Positions 11,285 to 24,642 of a DNA stretch of 64,000 nucleotides are shown in pieces. This DNA is from Posidonia oceanica (taxonomy: Eukaryota; Streptophyta; Magnoliopsida; Alismatales; Posidoniaceae), in contig JAZBRS010000020.1 in NCBI GenBank assembly GCA_037176725.1, positions 59,610,001 through 59,674,000 on the forward strand. The letters run 5' to 3'. The notes below the pieces were generated by a model. It saw only the letters and a program-made list of their open reading frames with translations, searched no databases and was not told the origin of the DNA. Position 1 is the first letter of the stretch. Each line of letters starts with the position of its first letter. The translations under genes were made by a program, and so were the position numbers.

Positions 11285-12575
11285 CCGGCCAACTGCACAC
11301 TCCCCGTGGCGCGAAAGGAACCGCCGATGATCGGGGAACGCCCATGACGTTCCCACGATCCCAACCATGCCTTCGGCATGGCGTCGGGTGGCTCAGAGGA
11401 GTCCACCCACGTCCGCCCCAATTCGCCACCTTGGCTCGCCGGAGGCTAGCCGCTTATGCGGCCAACGACCTAGAGGCCAGGCTGGGAAGCTTCGTGAGGG
11501 CGAGGCAGAGATGTGGGGATGCTTGTCGGTTGAGGAGAGGGGCCTACGCCCCTTTCCCACCTCCGCTGGTGCGTCACCGGCGTTGCTGCGCCATCGAGGC
11601 CGTTAGCATAGCTAGGGGCACAAGGAGGGTCCCGGCCAAGGCGACCACGAAGGAAGAAGGTCCAGGAAGGTTCCCGGACCCTCAAGCATGCGATGGGTTC
11701 AAGAGAGATCCACTTGGACGCTTACCGGAGTTGGTGCAGACCAGAGGTGGAGATGCTGCATCGGCGCTAGTTCAGCGAGGAATTACAAGTGCACGGAAGG
11801 TCGCTGAGGGTCGACGAAAGCTCGGGATCACTCTCGGATAAGCGGGCTTCACTCTGGTTCTCTCAGACTGGAATTCGGAAGGCTTGAGAGTGGTGGAAAG
11901 ATGGGTCAAAGATGTTGCCGCGCAATGGTTTTGTTCGGCGAGAAAGAGGAAGAAGAAAGGACGGCGTGGTAGACAAAGGTAGAGGTGAGGCTATGAGATG
12001 CTGTGAGAGGGCATGGAGGCCAAGGAAGTTAGTGCGGAGGTTAGGCAAGGACGGGCGAGGTCGTCGGTGGCAGGTGGTGGCAGGCCAGAGCCTTGGGTGG
12101 CACGGGATCTGGCGTGAGAGGCCAGGAGAGCGGGAAAGCCACCGGCGGAGAGGTGACACCGTGGTAGGGAGTTACTCATGCTTGGCACGTTGCGGGTGGC
12201 TGTAGTGGCGAGTAACTCCGGAGGGGACGGGTGTGGAAGGCCGCAATGACCGGCGGTGGCCACGTGGGCAAGCTTGGGCGGTCTGCAAATTTACCGTCGA
12301 GTCACCGCAGCACATGGTGTCTAAGTCAGTCGCTCCTTGTCGTGGCGACAGAAGTCAGTCGCCTGTGCATGTGGCGATCAGACGTGTAAATCAGAGGCTG
12401 GGCTAAAAATTGGCTTGGGCTTTGGCTAGGGAGGTTTGGATTAGGGAAGGCTTAGGGTTTTGGGTTGGATTTGGTTTGGATTTGGCTTAGGGTTTGGCTT
12501 GGATTGGCAATGCCCTCTTCTAAACTAGCACCAGAGATTCTCCAACTCAGATCCTGCCAAAATGGGGTGTCTACA
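11285..12575 (-). repeat. 5' part of an older minus-strand LTR, split by TE1
   Basis: The right end at 12575 reads TGTAGACACCCCATTTTG on the minus strand, the family LTR start. The DNA beyond it (12576 on) lacks a PPT, so this is a 5' or solo LTR. TE1 interrupts it at 11284/11285, and its remainder would lie left of the window. It carries GTCGCC/GGCGAC-type inverted words at about 12323-12390 instead of GGACGC modules. Confidence 0.7.
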
Positions 12576-13234
12576 GTCTCGTGAGTCGAAGACATCTCTT
12601 TCCTTTGTGGCAGGCATCAAAAGCATTCCCAATGCTGAGGGCAATACAAATCGCATTAATCATGTATGCATTACTAGCAATAAACATTCCTCCCATTCCC
12701 TCAACTTTGCAAGGCCAATCGATCTTCAGCCAGGCACATGTCGACTGCCTGCTGAGCAATTGTTGGGTCAGTACTGCTAAAGGTAGCGTGGCAACTGCTT
12801 TCTGACCACTCGGCACCCATCAGCACCTATCCTACAGCAGAGATCGGTACCTACACCGCCTTGAAGGGGCAGCAAGCATGGAGACCCCTGATTTATGAGC
12901 CAAGCTCCAGAAGTTAGCGTCTCCAACTATCAGATACACAGGCTGGAAGAAGTCAGCGCAGCATGGGGGCTGAGAAAATCAGCGGTTCAGTTAAGCGACC
13001 TGAGTCAGCGGCTACAACAGGTGCATAATGCAGGCACGCAGTTCCAAAGTTACAGATTCTGCAGACAGCCAGTTAACTTTGCATACATGGAACCAACCAG
13101 ACAACTTGCACACAGAATATGCAAACAAGAATGATAAAGCCAAGTTTCTGTATTATTATGTGTCCCATTACAGACTTAGTTGATACAGACATAACAGAGA
13201 TACAGATAAATAGCCAGCCATTCAGGCATCAGAA
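12576..13234. other. Unassigned sequence beside the PMD-like pseudogene
   Basis: I see no recognisable domain, LTR end or repeat here. A plus-strand 79-codon frame (12895-13134) has no family resemblance. The stretch lies downstream of PMD-C on the minus strand and could be its decayed 3' end. Confidence 0.4.
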
Positions 13235-14377
13235 CTAGAGCACGCCCTTGTTGAGCTTCCGGCACTTGGGAACAGAGGAGGACCAGGCTGAACCTTGCGG
13301 ATGGGCTAGGTCTCTTGGACATGTGCCTCGTACTCTATAGTTGGAACCCTTCATCATGGGAATCCTAGTCGAGTGGATGCCGCAATTCAGCATGTGGGCC
13401 AGCTCGATGGTCATCATAGTGGAGCTGAGCAGATACAGCTAGTAGAAGGTTGGCATCGGGTCCTGCTCAAAAGTGTCTTGACAGTAACCAAATTGCCACA
13501 TCACCCTGATTGGATGGTACTCCACAGCTCTCTAGTGAGCCCAGGGAGGACGATCAGCCACATGTTGCTATCATTGAAGAAGACAGCGAAAGGCTCCACA
13601 TCAGTAGGGATGATACTCCAGGCCACCGAATCCTCGATCAGGCCCTCTAGCATGTTATACACATCACGGACACAGAAGATAGTCTGAGAATGACCGCTAC
13701 GGCAGTACGTGTCAAATGCAGAGCACTGGGGATGCAAAATTTCTACCCCCATCTGCGCGGCAAGCCAAACATGTTAAGAAGCAAAGTCAGCTAAACGGAA
13801 AATGCAACAATGAACAGTGAACAGTGACAGTGTTAGTGACTTTCACCTGAATCAGGGCCCCACAGCCATAGAAGTGCTGGCAGCACCATAGAGCACGATT
13901 TAGGGCCCGGTACGTCTCAGCCAAGATGACAGGTGCTAGATCTATCTGCCTAGTCACCATAGCCAAAGTAATCTTTGCCACCTCAATGGTGATAGTCATC
14001 CTACCATGGCTGAACACCAGCTCCCCCAGAAAGTGGACGATGAATCTATGGAGCCACAGGTCATCACCTAGCGCAGCACATCTCTGAGCCACCTCGTCAA
14101 AGTACCCTAGACGCAGCATTGGCGAGTCACCGTCCTTGCAAACCAGGCGGCGTTCACAGTCGCCCGACCGAAGCCCAGTCACCAAGTTCAGTACAGTCAG
14201 ATAGCCATCACGCTGCATGAAGATCATAGGCCCCTGTAGCCTCGACAAGCAACAAATCCGCCTCACTTCCTCCAAAGTAGGAGTTAGTTCCACTTGACTA
14301 AAGCGGAAAACGTGGTGAGCTAGTTTCCAAAACTGGGCTACAGCGCACAGCAGATTTTGGCTCATTAGGTCGCTGAC
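13235..14377 (-). pseudogene. PMD-C: PMD/DUF7745-like pseudogene fragment
   Basis: Exon 14377-13849 encodes an N-terminal block with FRFSQVELTPTLEEV, FIVHFLGELVF and LAPVILAETYRALNRA. This is typical of the plant DUF7745/PMD-like family often found in transposons. It ends at a donor (CAG/GTGAAAG). A second exon from about 13752 carries PTDVEPFAVFF and LIVLPGL. A frameshift near 13525 follows, then a TAG in the segment leading to STMMTIELAHMLNCGIHSTRIP. Its upstream side is cut exactly where the TE2 leader begins (14377/14378). The cellular function of this family is not established. The MAIN/MAIL1 relatives act in meristem maintenance and transposon silencing. Confidence 0.6.
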
Positions 14378-15093
14378 CATGCCTAGGGTATTAGGAACGT
14401 GTTTGCTCCCCTTTGGCTTAAATTAAAAGCAACAAATAAAGCCAAACATTAACATTTAAGCACAACTAGAGCCAAAACTTGCAATTTTCCCCTTCGGCTA
14501 AATAAAACGCAAGTAAAACACTTTAAAGCATATTTGCATGATTGATTCATTTTAGAAAGCATGCATCTTCTCATCCCTGAGTCCACCCACTTAGTTTGAG
14601 AAGGACAGTCCCGGTCTCTTGCTCCACTGCTTTGGCATAGGGCAAGCAGGTTGGTCTGCCCCCCTTGTCAGGGGTCGTGTCGGTGTTAGTAGAGGATACA
14701 ACCCATGCTTTGGCTGGGTCGAGATTGCCTGAGCTTTGGCCAGGATTTAGACAGGGACCCACTTTTTCTAGCCTGGAGTTTATCAATAAACCCATACCCA
14801 TGAGTGAGTCTGAATAGGACATCTACTCAGGACATGCATGGTGAGAGAGCGCATAATAGGGCATTCATCTACATGTGTGCCATTCATGCCACCCTAATAA
14901 CTTGCATTGCGTCCATCTCTTGACGCCTTTGTTGTTTTCCCTGTTTGTAGGTAGGTGCGAGATCCTCTGCCAGGACCTCGAGTGTCCCTCCTCTTTGTCT
15001 CCAAGTTATCCGTCGCCTTCGATAATAGCTCGTCTTAGGTCTCATGTCTCTGCTTTCAGCCGCAGACCCATTCACACCCATTCACTGTCCATT

Positions 15094-17610
15094 ATGGCCT
15101 AGCATACCGGCGAGCCTTCTTCCTCCTTGGCACCGAAGGGGACCCCAACTTCGATCTCTCCTTCCCTTGCTTTGACATTTGCTATCTCCTCGCCTCTTCT
15201 TGTGCAAGTGACTTCCCAACCCCTTTATTCGGAACAAGGGCCGACCTAAGTCGATCTGGAGCTTATCACGGAAGCAACCACGATGACCACTGCTCAGGTT
15301 CCAGGGGTGTCGCCTTCCATTCATTCCCAGGGCATTCCCATCTAGGGAATCTAGTCGTCTGCGGTTGTTTCTGTCATAGGGTCTTCCCCTTTTGACTCCT
15401 CTATTTCCGTGCCCCCTTTGGCGGACACCCCTTTGCGTCCCGGCTTGTCGGTCGACGTGTCCCTTGCCTCGCAAGCACGATGTCTGTTGGCTAAGGCCGA
15501 GAGGCTACGAGACATGGCTTTTGCACTCGACCCGACTGCAGTCCCCTCTTCCTTTCTGACCCCTGAGGTTCTAGTGCAGTCCACCATAGCACTGCAGGCT
15601 CACCACACTGCACTTCCACCCTTGCCATCGCCCCAGCTCCTCACAGCTCCGTCGATGCAGGCACTCTTTCTGCCTCTTGCATCTACACAACACTATCCAC
15701 TGCATGCTACTCCATCACTTGGTGGCCAATCTCTTGGATTGGCAGGAGGGCAGCACCCTTAGAGCCTGTTGCCTAGGACTGTGCCGGTGCAACAGCTGCT
15801 GCTCCCACGCACTGCACCTTACACTACACCGCATGCTATCTATTCACCCCATTTGCATCAGGTTCAGACCCCCGCATGCATCCCACAACACAACTCACAA
15901 TCGCACGGGTATGCTGGCCCTCACGCCTCGACACTAGGTGGTGTGATGGTGGATCTGGAGGAGCGCTTTTGCACGACCCATACAGCATACGCGGCACCTG
16001 CCTTGGCTGCACCGGTCTCGACAGCAGCGACTTCTGGCACCCTCCACTCCAGGATCGGTGATCTAGAAAGAGTGCTTCGTCGATTGCAAGGCACGGACCG
16101 CCAGTCCTACCAATTCTGCTACTTTCCAGAGGCCACACTTCCTTCGAAATTCTGCATCTCGGAATTCAAAAAGTACAATGGTAGAGGCTGCCCCATCTCG
16201 CATCTGAGGGCATACTGCAGAAACCTTGCTCATCTTTAGGCTGACGACAAACTCCTAATCAGCCTGTTTCAGAAGAGTCTAATCGACCCCGTGCTCAAGT
16301 GGTTCACCTCCCTTCACATGGCCACGGTTCAGACTTGGAATGATCTTTCCCAAGCTTTCTTGGAGTAGTATTCCTTCAACCTCGACTTGATCCCCAAGCG
16401 AGAGGATCTTGTCGCTATCTGGTAGAGGCCCCAAGAGTCATTCGGGGAGTTTGTTAGTCGCTGGCATTCTATAGCCGTCCAGGTCAGAGATAGACCCTCT
16501 GATGAGGAATCTATTGAAATGATCATCAAGGGGGCGCAACCAGCGACTAGAGCCCTGTTGTCCATCCAACCAGTCACTAGTTATGCATCACTGATTAGAG
16601 CTGGCACTCGCGTGGAAGGCCCACTGCAAGGTGGGCATTTCCCCACACTCTCTGCAATGGCTAGGCAAGCCAGCAACCCCTCCAGTAGCAGCAATTGCCG
16701 CGGCAACAACAACAACAACGACTCCGCCACTGGCTACTCCGAACAGCATGCCGTTGCGTACGTTGATTCTCCCACTGAGCCTGCATATGCAGAGAGTCAG
16801 CTAGACTCTACTCCACTAGATTATTCACATGATCTTGCACACACTACACACACTGCCACCGTCGAGCCAATACATCATGTCGCACAGGCTCGGCAAGGAT
16901 TCCAACTAGGACAAAGACGACCTCGTTGTGCCGAGTGTGATAACACCCCTCTGGTCGAACCACTGAGTGTCATCTTCCCCCAGGTTGAGTCGCTTATGAG
17001 ACTCCTGGCTGTCCGTCTGTCCAAACCCCCCTCCGCGGTGGCATAACACAGATCAGTTCTGCAGGTTCCATCGAGCCACGGGGCACTCGATGGATGACTG
17101 CCTCACTTTATGGGATGTCGTTTAGTGCCTGATCGATCGAAAGATCATCAGCATTGACGCACAGGAGGCAACACCTGCACCAGAACTTGCACACCCTAGT
17201 GTAGCCGACCCTTCCTCTTCCAAGCCTGCAGGCTCCGAAGATGTTGGAACCTCAGGGGTCTTCTCCCTCACTCCAGTCTTCTTTGAGTCTAGCTCTACCC
17301 CAATGGATCCTTCCAATCCCATCGGTGCAATCTCCTTTTCCTACCTTTCCTAGCTCACTCGAGGGTCGCTCGGAGAGGCAACAGGAGCAACGATAGCAAA
17401 CCCAATCGTAGCACCATCTAGGTTAGCATCCCCTCCAACCCTAGCAGCTCCAATGCTCCCTACACTACCATCAGCAGCCCCAATGCTCCCAGCACTGCCA
17501 TCAGCAGCTCCAGCAGCCTTAATGCTTTCGCATTGCCAACAGCAGACCCTACCGATAGTGCCAGCAGCGTAGGAGCAGATCCAGCACCCCCATCCTGAGG
17601 CTGCTGACAG
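15094..17610 (+). pseudogene. gag: Gag pseudogene, TE2
   Basis: A single frame runs from ATG 15094 to 17046. It is interrupted by TAG at 15100, 15343, 15760, 16237, 16366 and 16423 and by TAA at 15247. Where TE1, TE3 or TE4 can be compared, the TAG positions mostly correspond to CAG (Gln). Core landmarks are LPSKFCISEF, GCPISHLRAYC and FNLDLIPKREDLVAIW. A one- to two-base deletion near 17023 shifts the frame just before the knuckle (CRFHRATGHSMDDC). The shifted frame then stays open, apart from TAG codons, to the donor at 17610 through an Ala/Pro-rich repeat (PSAAPMLPALPSAAP). This suggests that gag once continued into a spliced downstream exon. Confidence 0.8.
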
Positions 17611-20600
17611 GTAAGTCCCCATTACCCTTCTTTTGATTCCTACATTGTCTTTTCTTTTCTTTTCGTTTTGCTTTTGCATTTTCTTGCCTTGTCAGAAAAC
17701 CATAAAAAATATAAAATCCGTCAAAACCTAAAAACATGCATTCTTTTCTCATTTCCTGCACATACATATCACTTTCTGCATGTACATATCACTTTCTGCA
17801 TGTACATATCATTTCCTTCATCCTCGAAAACATCGAAAACACAAAAAAATCAAAAAAATAAAAAACAACAAAAAACATGCTTTCTTTTTTGCTAGTTTTC
17901 AATTTTATGTTTTCTTAAACCCAAAAAATCATAAAAAATACAAAACACATGGAAAAACCCAAAAATATGCTTGTTCCCTTTCTAAAATAAAAAAAACCCA
18001 AAAAAAAATTATAATAAAAAACCCAGCTTTGGACAAACAAACAGCACCGAGAGTATGTCAAGCATCGACAATCTCAGGCAAAACTCACCCGAGCAGCGCC
18101 ATCTCCTTGCATGTGGCTACAGAGTGAGACTTAGAGCAGAACGGAGCATCTCGCTAAGCTCCAAACTCCAAAAGCGAGATCCACTCTATCAAGAGAGTTC
18201 ACCAGACATGGAGAGGACCAAAGCAGAGTAGAGCATAGCCAGAGGCTGCCTGTACATATAGCAAAGGCTGAAGGTGTATGCGGAACAGTCAAATTCTTAA
18301 CGCCTCTTCCGGGACCACTACCCCAAGAGGGTGAAGACATGCATATCCAAAAGAATAGAGATCAAGTGAGCAAAAAAAAAATGATAACAAGATATGCATA
18401 AAAGAAAAACGAAGGCAGAAGTTGAAGAAAGAAGACGCCCATGAGAGGAGTGACTTGGCTAAGCATCAAAGCCACCTCAACCTCCAATTCCAAGCACCAC
18501 ATTGCCAACTACACGGGGAACATTATCAGGAGGACCTAGCCCCACCCTTCGAGCGAAGCAGCATGCTCCAATCCCATGTGCAGACAATAACTCTACGTCC
18601 CTGGCAGGCTAGATGCAACTCCAGTCAATCAAGAGGGGAAAAGAAAAATCAATCCGAGAGCGTCAAAAGCGGTAGTCGGTCCTCGAGGGAATAGGACAGA
18701 GGCTATGAAGCGACATCCGATGTCTCTGCTACCCACCTACAACTAAAGGCTATACTCTACAAAACTGAGGCCTCATCCCGAACTAAAAGTGAGAATGAGA
18801 GCCACCAACCACAAATCGACATGGCGTTGCTCGAGGATCGAGATTTCCTAAATCAGAAAAAGCAGAAGCATCCTCTCGCTAATCAGCTGCTTTGAATCCA
18901 AAGCCACACAAACATACATGCATAATAAACTACCCTTCCCTTCTCCCTGTTTTCGGAAATCAGAGTCAAGGATGAGAAATTTTGCCTGACCTTGCTCAGA
19001 GGCGCTGCGCTTTTCAAATTTTGGCCGCCCACTGCGTTGGGTAGGTCTGTGATGACCTACATGACCTCGACTCACCGTCGTGTCGCATGCACTTGCTGAG
19101 ACCATTGCACACCCACCATGATGGGTCCCCGTTCTCTCTTTGCATCACATTCCCTGTATTTTCCTTTGCATCGGACTGGCAACCCTAACTGCTCGGCGAT
19201 AGGTCCGTTAACTTATCACCCCACATTTTCCCCTACACCAGGCTGGCAGCCCTAACTACCCGATTGACGCCCGTCAAAATGTCTGCACAAGCTGGCAGCC
19301 CTAATTGCCCGGTTGATGCCCGTCAAAATGTCTATCTGGGCTAGCAGCCCTAACTGCTTGGCGATACGTCCGTTAACTTATCATCCTACATTCATTCCTT
19401 GCATCGGGCTAGCAGCCCTAACTGCTCGGCTGACACCTGTTAAAATGTCATCCCGCATCTTCACGTTGCATAGGGCTGGCAGCCCTAATTGCTCGGTTGA
19501 CACCCGCTAAAATGTCACCTAGGGCTGATATCCCAAACTATTCGGCGATGAGTCCGTCAACTCATCACTGGGCTGGTAGCCCTAACTACTCGGTTGGCAA
19601 ACACACTAGTTTTGTCTCCACTTAGCAATTCGATGCCAAGGGCGTTTCGGCTATCTCATGGTATCTTTCATCAATACCAGGGGCATCATTATTTGCTGTC
19701 CTATGGTATCACATTTCCATTTGCATCCGGGCTGACATCCCTAATTGTTATGGGAGTGTCTACGGACCTCTGCCACACCTTCGGGTATGGTATTCCCTTT
19801 GCATTCGTGGTTACAGGTCATCTGACTTGTCATCACCTCTTTTGCTTGACAGACTCGCTAGCCTGTCACCGCCTTCGATACCAAGTGCATTGTTGCACCC
19901 CTTCGGTATCGTCTCACCCTCATTGGGCTGACATCTCCAACTGTCGCGGGACGGTCCACGGACCTCTGCTGCACCTTCTGGTTTGGCATTCCCGCCACTT
20001 TCCACCCTCATTAGGCTGATAGCCCTTATTATCCGATGATGAGTCCGTCATCTCTTCGTAAGGCTGATAGCCTTAACTATCCAGTGATGAGTCCGTCAAC
20101 TCCTCGCAGGGCCGATAATCCCTAACTATCCGGTAATGAGTTCGTTAACTCCTCGCAAGTCCAATAATCCCTAACTATCCAGTGATGAGTCCGTCAACTC
20201 CTCATAGGGTTGATAACCCCTAACTATCCGGTGACAGGTCTGTCAACTTATCACCCCTTTCGTCATGTAGTGTAATAGCATTCTGTTGCATATCATAGCA
20301 TCTCATTGCATGTCATCATGTAACTTCCTTGTGTTCCCAGTAGAGTCAGTCCTAGAATTGCATCTCATCATCACATAGACATCGCGCACCTAGGATTTGA
20401 ACCCCTGGTTCATGTATTGCTTAAGGTGGCATCCTCAGCATTTGCAACTCTACGTAGTTTGCCAGCTTTGGTAGTGCACGGCTAGGATCGTTTCCTCAGT
20501 TTCACGTGCCCGGCGTTACATTGTATATACATTGCATTTCACTGCATAACATCGCATCACATTGCATTCTTATTGCGTTGCTACTCCTTGTAGTCATTAC

Positions 20601-21227
20601 ACCAACTCCCACATTCCGCTTTCCCAGACATTGCGTGCTTAGGAAATCGAACCCCTGGTTCGTGCATTGCTTAAAGTGGTATCTTCAGCTTTCCGTGGCT
20701 TCCTTATAGCCAGCTGGCTTGAGATGACACCCACGGTAGTGCACGACCAAGATCACTTCCTTGGCATTACATGCCCGACATCGCATGCACAACCACAACA
20801 TCTTACTTTCAGCAACTGCACCGCCCTCGCCTTAAGCACAGCTCAACGAATGGCACCCCCGTGCTAGAGCAGCATGCCGCATAGTGCACTTCGTCGTTTG
20901 GCCTTCCTATCTGTATTGCCCAGCAACCAACTGCATTGCATTTTTCCGCCACACTACCACATGCATGCATCGCCCGCGTCCCCAGTGGAGTACAGCGCAA
21001 TGAGATTTAGTGTAAGCATCACATCAGCATTAGCACCGCACACTAGCCTTGCATTGGCACCGCATCCTAGTGTCTACATCAGCATTTGCATTGCGGCAAC
21101 GAGTCATGACTTTCGATGCATCCATCGAATAAGTGGCTCACACCCACAGCAACATTGGCCTCTTGCCGGCGTCAGGAGGGGTGTCATGTCAACCCTGAGC
21201 AACTGTCTCACTATGCTTGACCTTGCT
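17611..21227 (+). other. TE2 3' internal region with hairpin modules
   Basis: This non-coding stretch begins with an A/C-rich low-complexity block (17690-18020). The part at 18130-19110 is homologous, inverted, to 3000-3960 of TE1. Paired-hairpin modules fill 19180-20260, and a GCATTAGCATCAGC-rich stretch precedes the PPT. I find no pol motif and no supported gene. Confidence 0.7.
19180..20260 (+). repeat. Paired-hairpin module array of TE2
   Basis: There are at least ten modules. Each has a GGGCTGGCAGCCC-type stem, a CTAACTGCTCGG-type linker and a second stem such as GATGAGTCCGTCAACTCATC. Stem words differ between copies (GATGAGT/ACTCATC, GATAGGT with ACTTATC), so some pairs are kept by double changes and others are broken. 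A degraded copy of the CCCCTGGTATC stem-loop lies inside the array near 19659. Confidence 0.7.
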
Positions 21228-21241
21228 CAGGGAGGGCCATC
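21228..21241 (+). other. Polypurine tract of TE2
   Basis: CAGGGAGGGCCATC directly precedes the LTR start at 21242 and matches the PPT of the other elements. Confidence 0.75.
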
Positions 21242-23601
21242 TATTGACACCCTATTTTGACGACAAGCTGGCGGATTTCGCTTGGAGGAATGAGCTCGGA
21301 AGCGACGGACCCCACCTTAAACTTCAACCAAAACCTAAAACCCCACTTTCCAGCCTAAAACTCCACTTTCCACCCAAACCCTGACCAAAACCCCATCCAA
21401 ACCCTAAACTCAACCAAAACCCAAACTTTTCTCCCCCAACACAAGCCCATGCCCATTAACAGGCCCTTAAAGATCAGGATGGCTTGGTCACCTATCATAG
21501 TGGTGACTAGGCCCATCGCCTCTCACAGCGGTGACTAAGGTTGTCGCCATGCAGAGAGGCGACTCATCTGCAAACTCTTCTCTCGCACGAACTACTGCCC
21601 CCCACGACCTACACCCATGACGTTGGTTGCTGTCGTGCACGCCATCCCTCACCCATGCCTCTGACACCTGCCAGGCCATGCCACGCCCTGCCACCGTCCT
21701 TCCTGGCAGGCTCGTCGAACAAAACCACTTCCTACACACCCTTTCCTCGGCTGGCGACACTCAACCCTTCTCCCTCCCTTGCCGCTTGAACTAGAGCGAG
21801 CGGAGGCGATCCAGAAGCATTCCCCACTCCCATAGCATTCGCCTAAACATCCTACACCTTGCCTTAGCCTCCCGGACCATCGCCTGTGCCTTGCTGTAGT
21901 CCTGCTGTCCACCGGGACCCATCGTCGGCCGCCGTTTCGACACTCCCCACAGCAACCACAGCAAGCCAACATTATCCACAGAACCCACACTCACACTCCT
22001 AGCATCCCGTGCAACACTTCCACACAGCCCTGAATAGTGCTGAGCCACCGCGTCCCCTGCACGACCTCTGCTGCCGTTCCTCCTTACCGCCGTCGGTTGA
22101 CAAGTGCCAGAGGCTACACCGCAGCACCAAATGCCGTAAAATCTTGCATACACCTTCGCCGAGCCAGCACAAGCACAGCCCGATCACTCCGAGTAGCCAC
22201 CGTCGCCCCAAACACCACAGCGACCTCCACGTCGGCGTACTCCGGCGAGCTAGGTCAAGGGGCCGAACCATGCGCCCCCGTAGGTAAAAAACCATCCCCT
22301 TAGCTTCGTAATGTGCCATGCATACTTCCTGTTTGTTTAATCCTATTTTATCATGCTTGCTTCGTTGTTTCTTGCCTTCTTCTCATGCGCCGAAGGTCTG
22401 CTAGGTTAGGCACTGGTGACTAACCTGCACCTCTACAGTTCGTCGATTGATCTTTGAGCCATTGCTCTGGCCGACTCAGGACACTGTTTTACATGATTTT
22501 TGTCTGTCTGTGTTCATGAATGATTGGTCTTCAATGCCATGCCATTAGTTTTCAATCTTGCATAGCCATGGGTGTGGGATTTGATCATGAAGCTCGGCCC
22601 TGGACTGCCAGTTTAGCTACCACTCACACCGGCAACTTGACTGTATTTACAACAGTCCATTGGTCGAACTTTGGATCGCTGTATCTTGTGATCCATGCTT
22701 TCACGTTATAGTTTGATTACATGGTTTTGATCTTGGTTATGCTCTCTGTATTGCCATGCATTTAGTTTCGTGTTTGCACCGTTTATGTGCCTCCTTGTTG
22801 GCGATGAAGTTGACTGTCTGAGGCAGTGAGTTGTAGGTCCGGTCGCCTCTCTTACAGGCAACTGGAGCCGCTGCCTCTCACAATGGCGCCCTATGCCGCC
22901 GCCGCTACGACTGGCGCTCTATGCCATCGCCATGCTGGCCAGTGACCTAGCCCACTATCTAGATAGTGGATAGATGCCATGTTTTCCACCTTATTTGTCG
23001 CTTACTTGATTCATTTAGTTCTGATTTTGCTTTCTTAGCATGATTATCATTACATCCATGCATTGCATCCTTAATCATCCATGCTTAGCATTTTTCACTA
23101 AACACAACATGTTTTCAAATGGCATTTAAGCAAGTAAAGCACACATCAGGCATGCATAGCATCTATCGCCCTTGGACGTATAGTTAATGGCAAGCATTGC
23201 CGATATTCTTGCATATGTGAGCGAGAAGCCTAGAAAGACCGAATCTGGGAGTGTCAGTGGTGCCTAACACCTTCCTCGCGCGTAACAGGAGTCCTTACCC
23301 TTTCTTTTGGCTTGCAATGACCATTATGCCCTTATCCTAGGCACGAGTCATATTACTTTGCATAACATAGCACGCATTCGCATGTTTTTTATGCTTTCCC
23401 CAATTTTCAACGTCTTTCGACTTAATAGACTAGGTGGTGACTCCGTTTTACCTTATCCTTTGTTTCCTTCACTTTTCTGGTGTTTTCGTGTCGAGCTTCC
23501 TTCCTCGGATTCACCTACCATTAGCGGCCTCTCGTTGGTCAGTGCACGCGAGCTCTGGCAACGCGCATGGACGTGCTGATTTCGAGTCAGGGTTGCTAAC
23601 C
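21242..23601 (+). repeat. LTR shared by TE2 and TE3 (about 2360 bp)
   Basis: The start reads TATTGACACCC (intact form TGTTGACACCC in TE4), directly after a PPT. The end reads GGTTGCTAAC, directly before a PBS (23603-23620). One LTR is therefore both the 3' LTR of TE2 and the 5' LTR of TE3. It carries GTCGCC/GGCGAC-class inverted words (21480-21570, 22830-22950) and the conserved block GGTGCCTAACACCTTCC near 23255-23300. It is related to the minus LTR at 51536-53929 by its last 100 bases. Confidence 0.75.
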
Positions 23602-23602
23602 G

Positions 23603-23620
23603 TGGCAACTCCGCTGGGGA
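23603..23620 (+). other. Primer binding site of TE3
   Basis: TGGCAACTCCGCTGGGGA differs at one inner base from the tRNA-Arg-type site of TE4 apart from the Ser/Arg-variable position. It lies within two bases of the LTR end. Confidence 0.7.
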
Positions 23621-24633
23621 TAACTAGACTCCAGCTTTCGGTTTGGTTTTCTCACTTGCTTGGATTTCGCATTTTGCTTGCCTTATGCCTTTCCATGCCT
23701 TGCTTGCATGCTTGCTTGCCTGTTTACTTTACTTGCTTTATTTCTTGCTTAATGCCATGTTTGCTTACCTTGCTTTATTTCATGCATTATACATGCCTAA
23801 ATACTTGCTTGGCACAATAATACATGCCTAAATACTTGCTTGGCGCAATAATACATGCCTTTTGAGTGGTGAATGCTTTGTTTTACACAATTTCTATGCC
23901 ACTGCACATGCACATGCAATGAATACATGCCTTTCGACATGATAAGCGCTTTCTTTTCACCATCATGTCCACAACACCTGCACATGCCATGCACATGCCA
24001 TTTGCCTTGTTGTATGATTGCTTGCATGCCATGACTCCATGTTTCTTTCCCCTTTTGCATATGTGTAGACACCTAAATCTGGAAGTCGGGTGACGGTTGT
24101 TTGCTCCAGAAAGCACGCGCGGACGAGGCGGCCCTCACCTTTTCTTGAAACCCCAAACCTAGACCCAAACCAGCCTAGACTTGCCAAAACTCCACCAATC
24201 ATATCCCAAAACATCCATCACCACAAATACCACAAAACCATAGCCCTGGATGGTCCACGAACCAGAGAAACAGGCTCAGAAGGTGGGGCAGTCAAACTGA
24301 CAAATTGGCTCTCGCGTCGAGCTCCCGTGTGGAGCTCCCGCGTTTTGTCGTGTGTCAGGCAGCAAACTGACAGAATGGCTTTCGCGTCTAGCTCTTGCGT
24401 GGAGCTCTCGTGTTTTGTCCTGTGACAGATGATGGAATCAGGCGGTCCAGTAACCTAGGGCCACCCATTCCTCGCTTGTCATTGGCTCCCGCCGATTTGA
24501 ATTTGTGCCTCCGGACACCTGGGTCATCCAGCCCTCTGTCCCAACCGTTTCCAACCGTCGATCCACAACACGCATCCCAACCACTCACTTCAAATCCAGA
24601 TCCATGCCAATGGTTTACACAATTTCCAAATGC

Positions 24634-24642
24634 CTATAAAAC
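24634..24642 (+). promoter_or_regulatory. Candidate LTR TATA box
   Basis: CTATAAAAC lies about 570 bp into the LTR, with a C/T-rich stretch downstream that includes CTTGGCTTCCTCTTGG. Position and context fit a U3 promoter. No transcript start can be seen. Confidence 0.45.

Larger units (their letters stand above)
14378..21241 (+). mobile_element. TE2: plus-strand gag-only element, 5' end missing
   Basis: The element starts within the leader at CATGCCTAGGG, with no PBS or 5' LTR. It continues through an acceptor (14949-14950), gag (15094 on), a donor (17610/17611), a non-coding 3' region with hairpin modules and a PPT at 21228-21241. It then enters the LTR at 21242-23601. That LTR is itself followed by a PBS and a second internal region (TE3), so TE2 and TE3 form an LTR-sharing tandem. 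No pol is visible. Confidence 0.75.

Noticed and set aside
11344..12205. 165- and 97-codon plus-strand frames in a GC-rich block
   Set aside because: They lie in a minus-strand LTR fragment, lack any domain, and overlap frames on the other strand. GC richness explains the openness.
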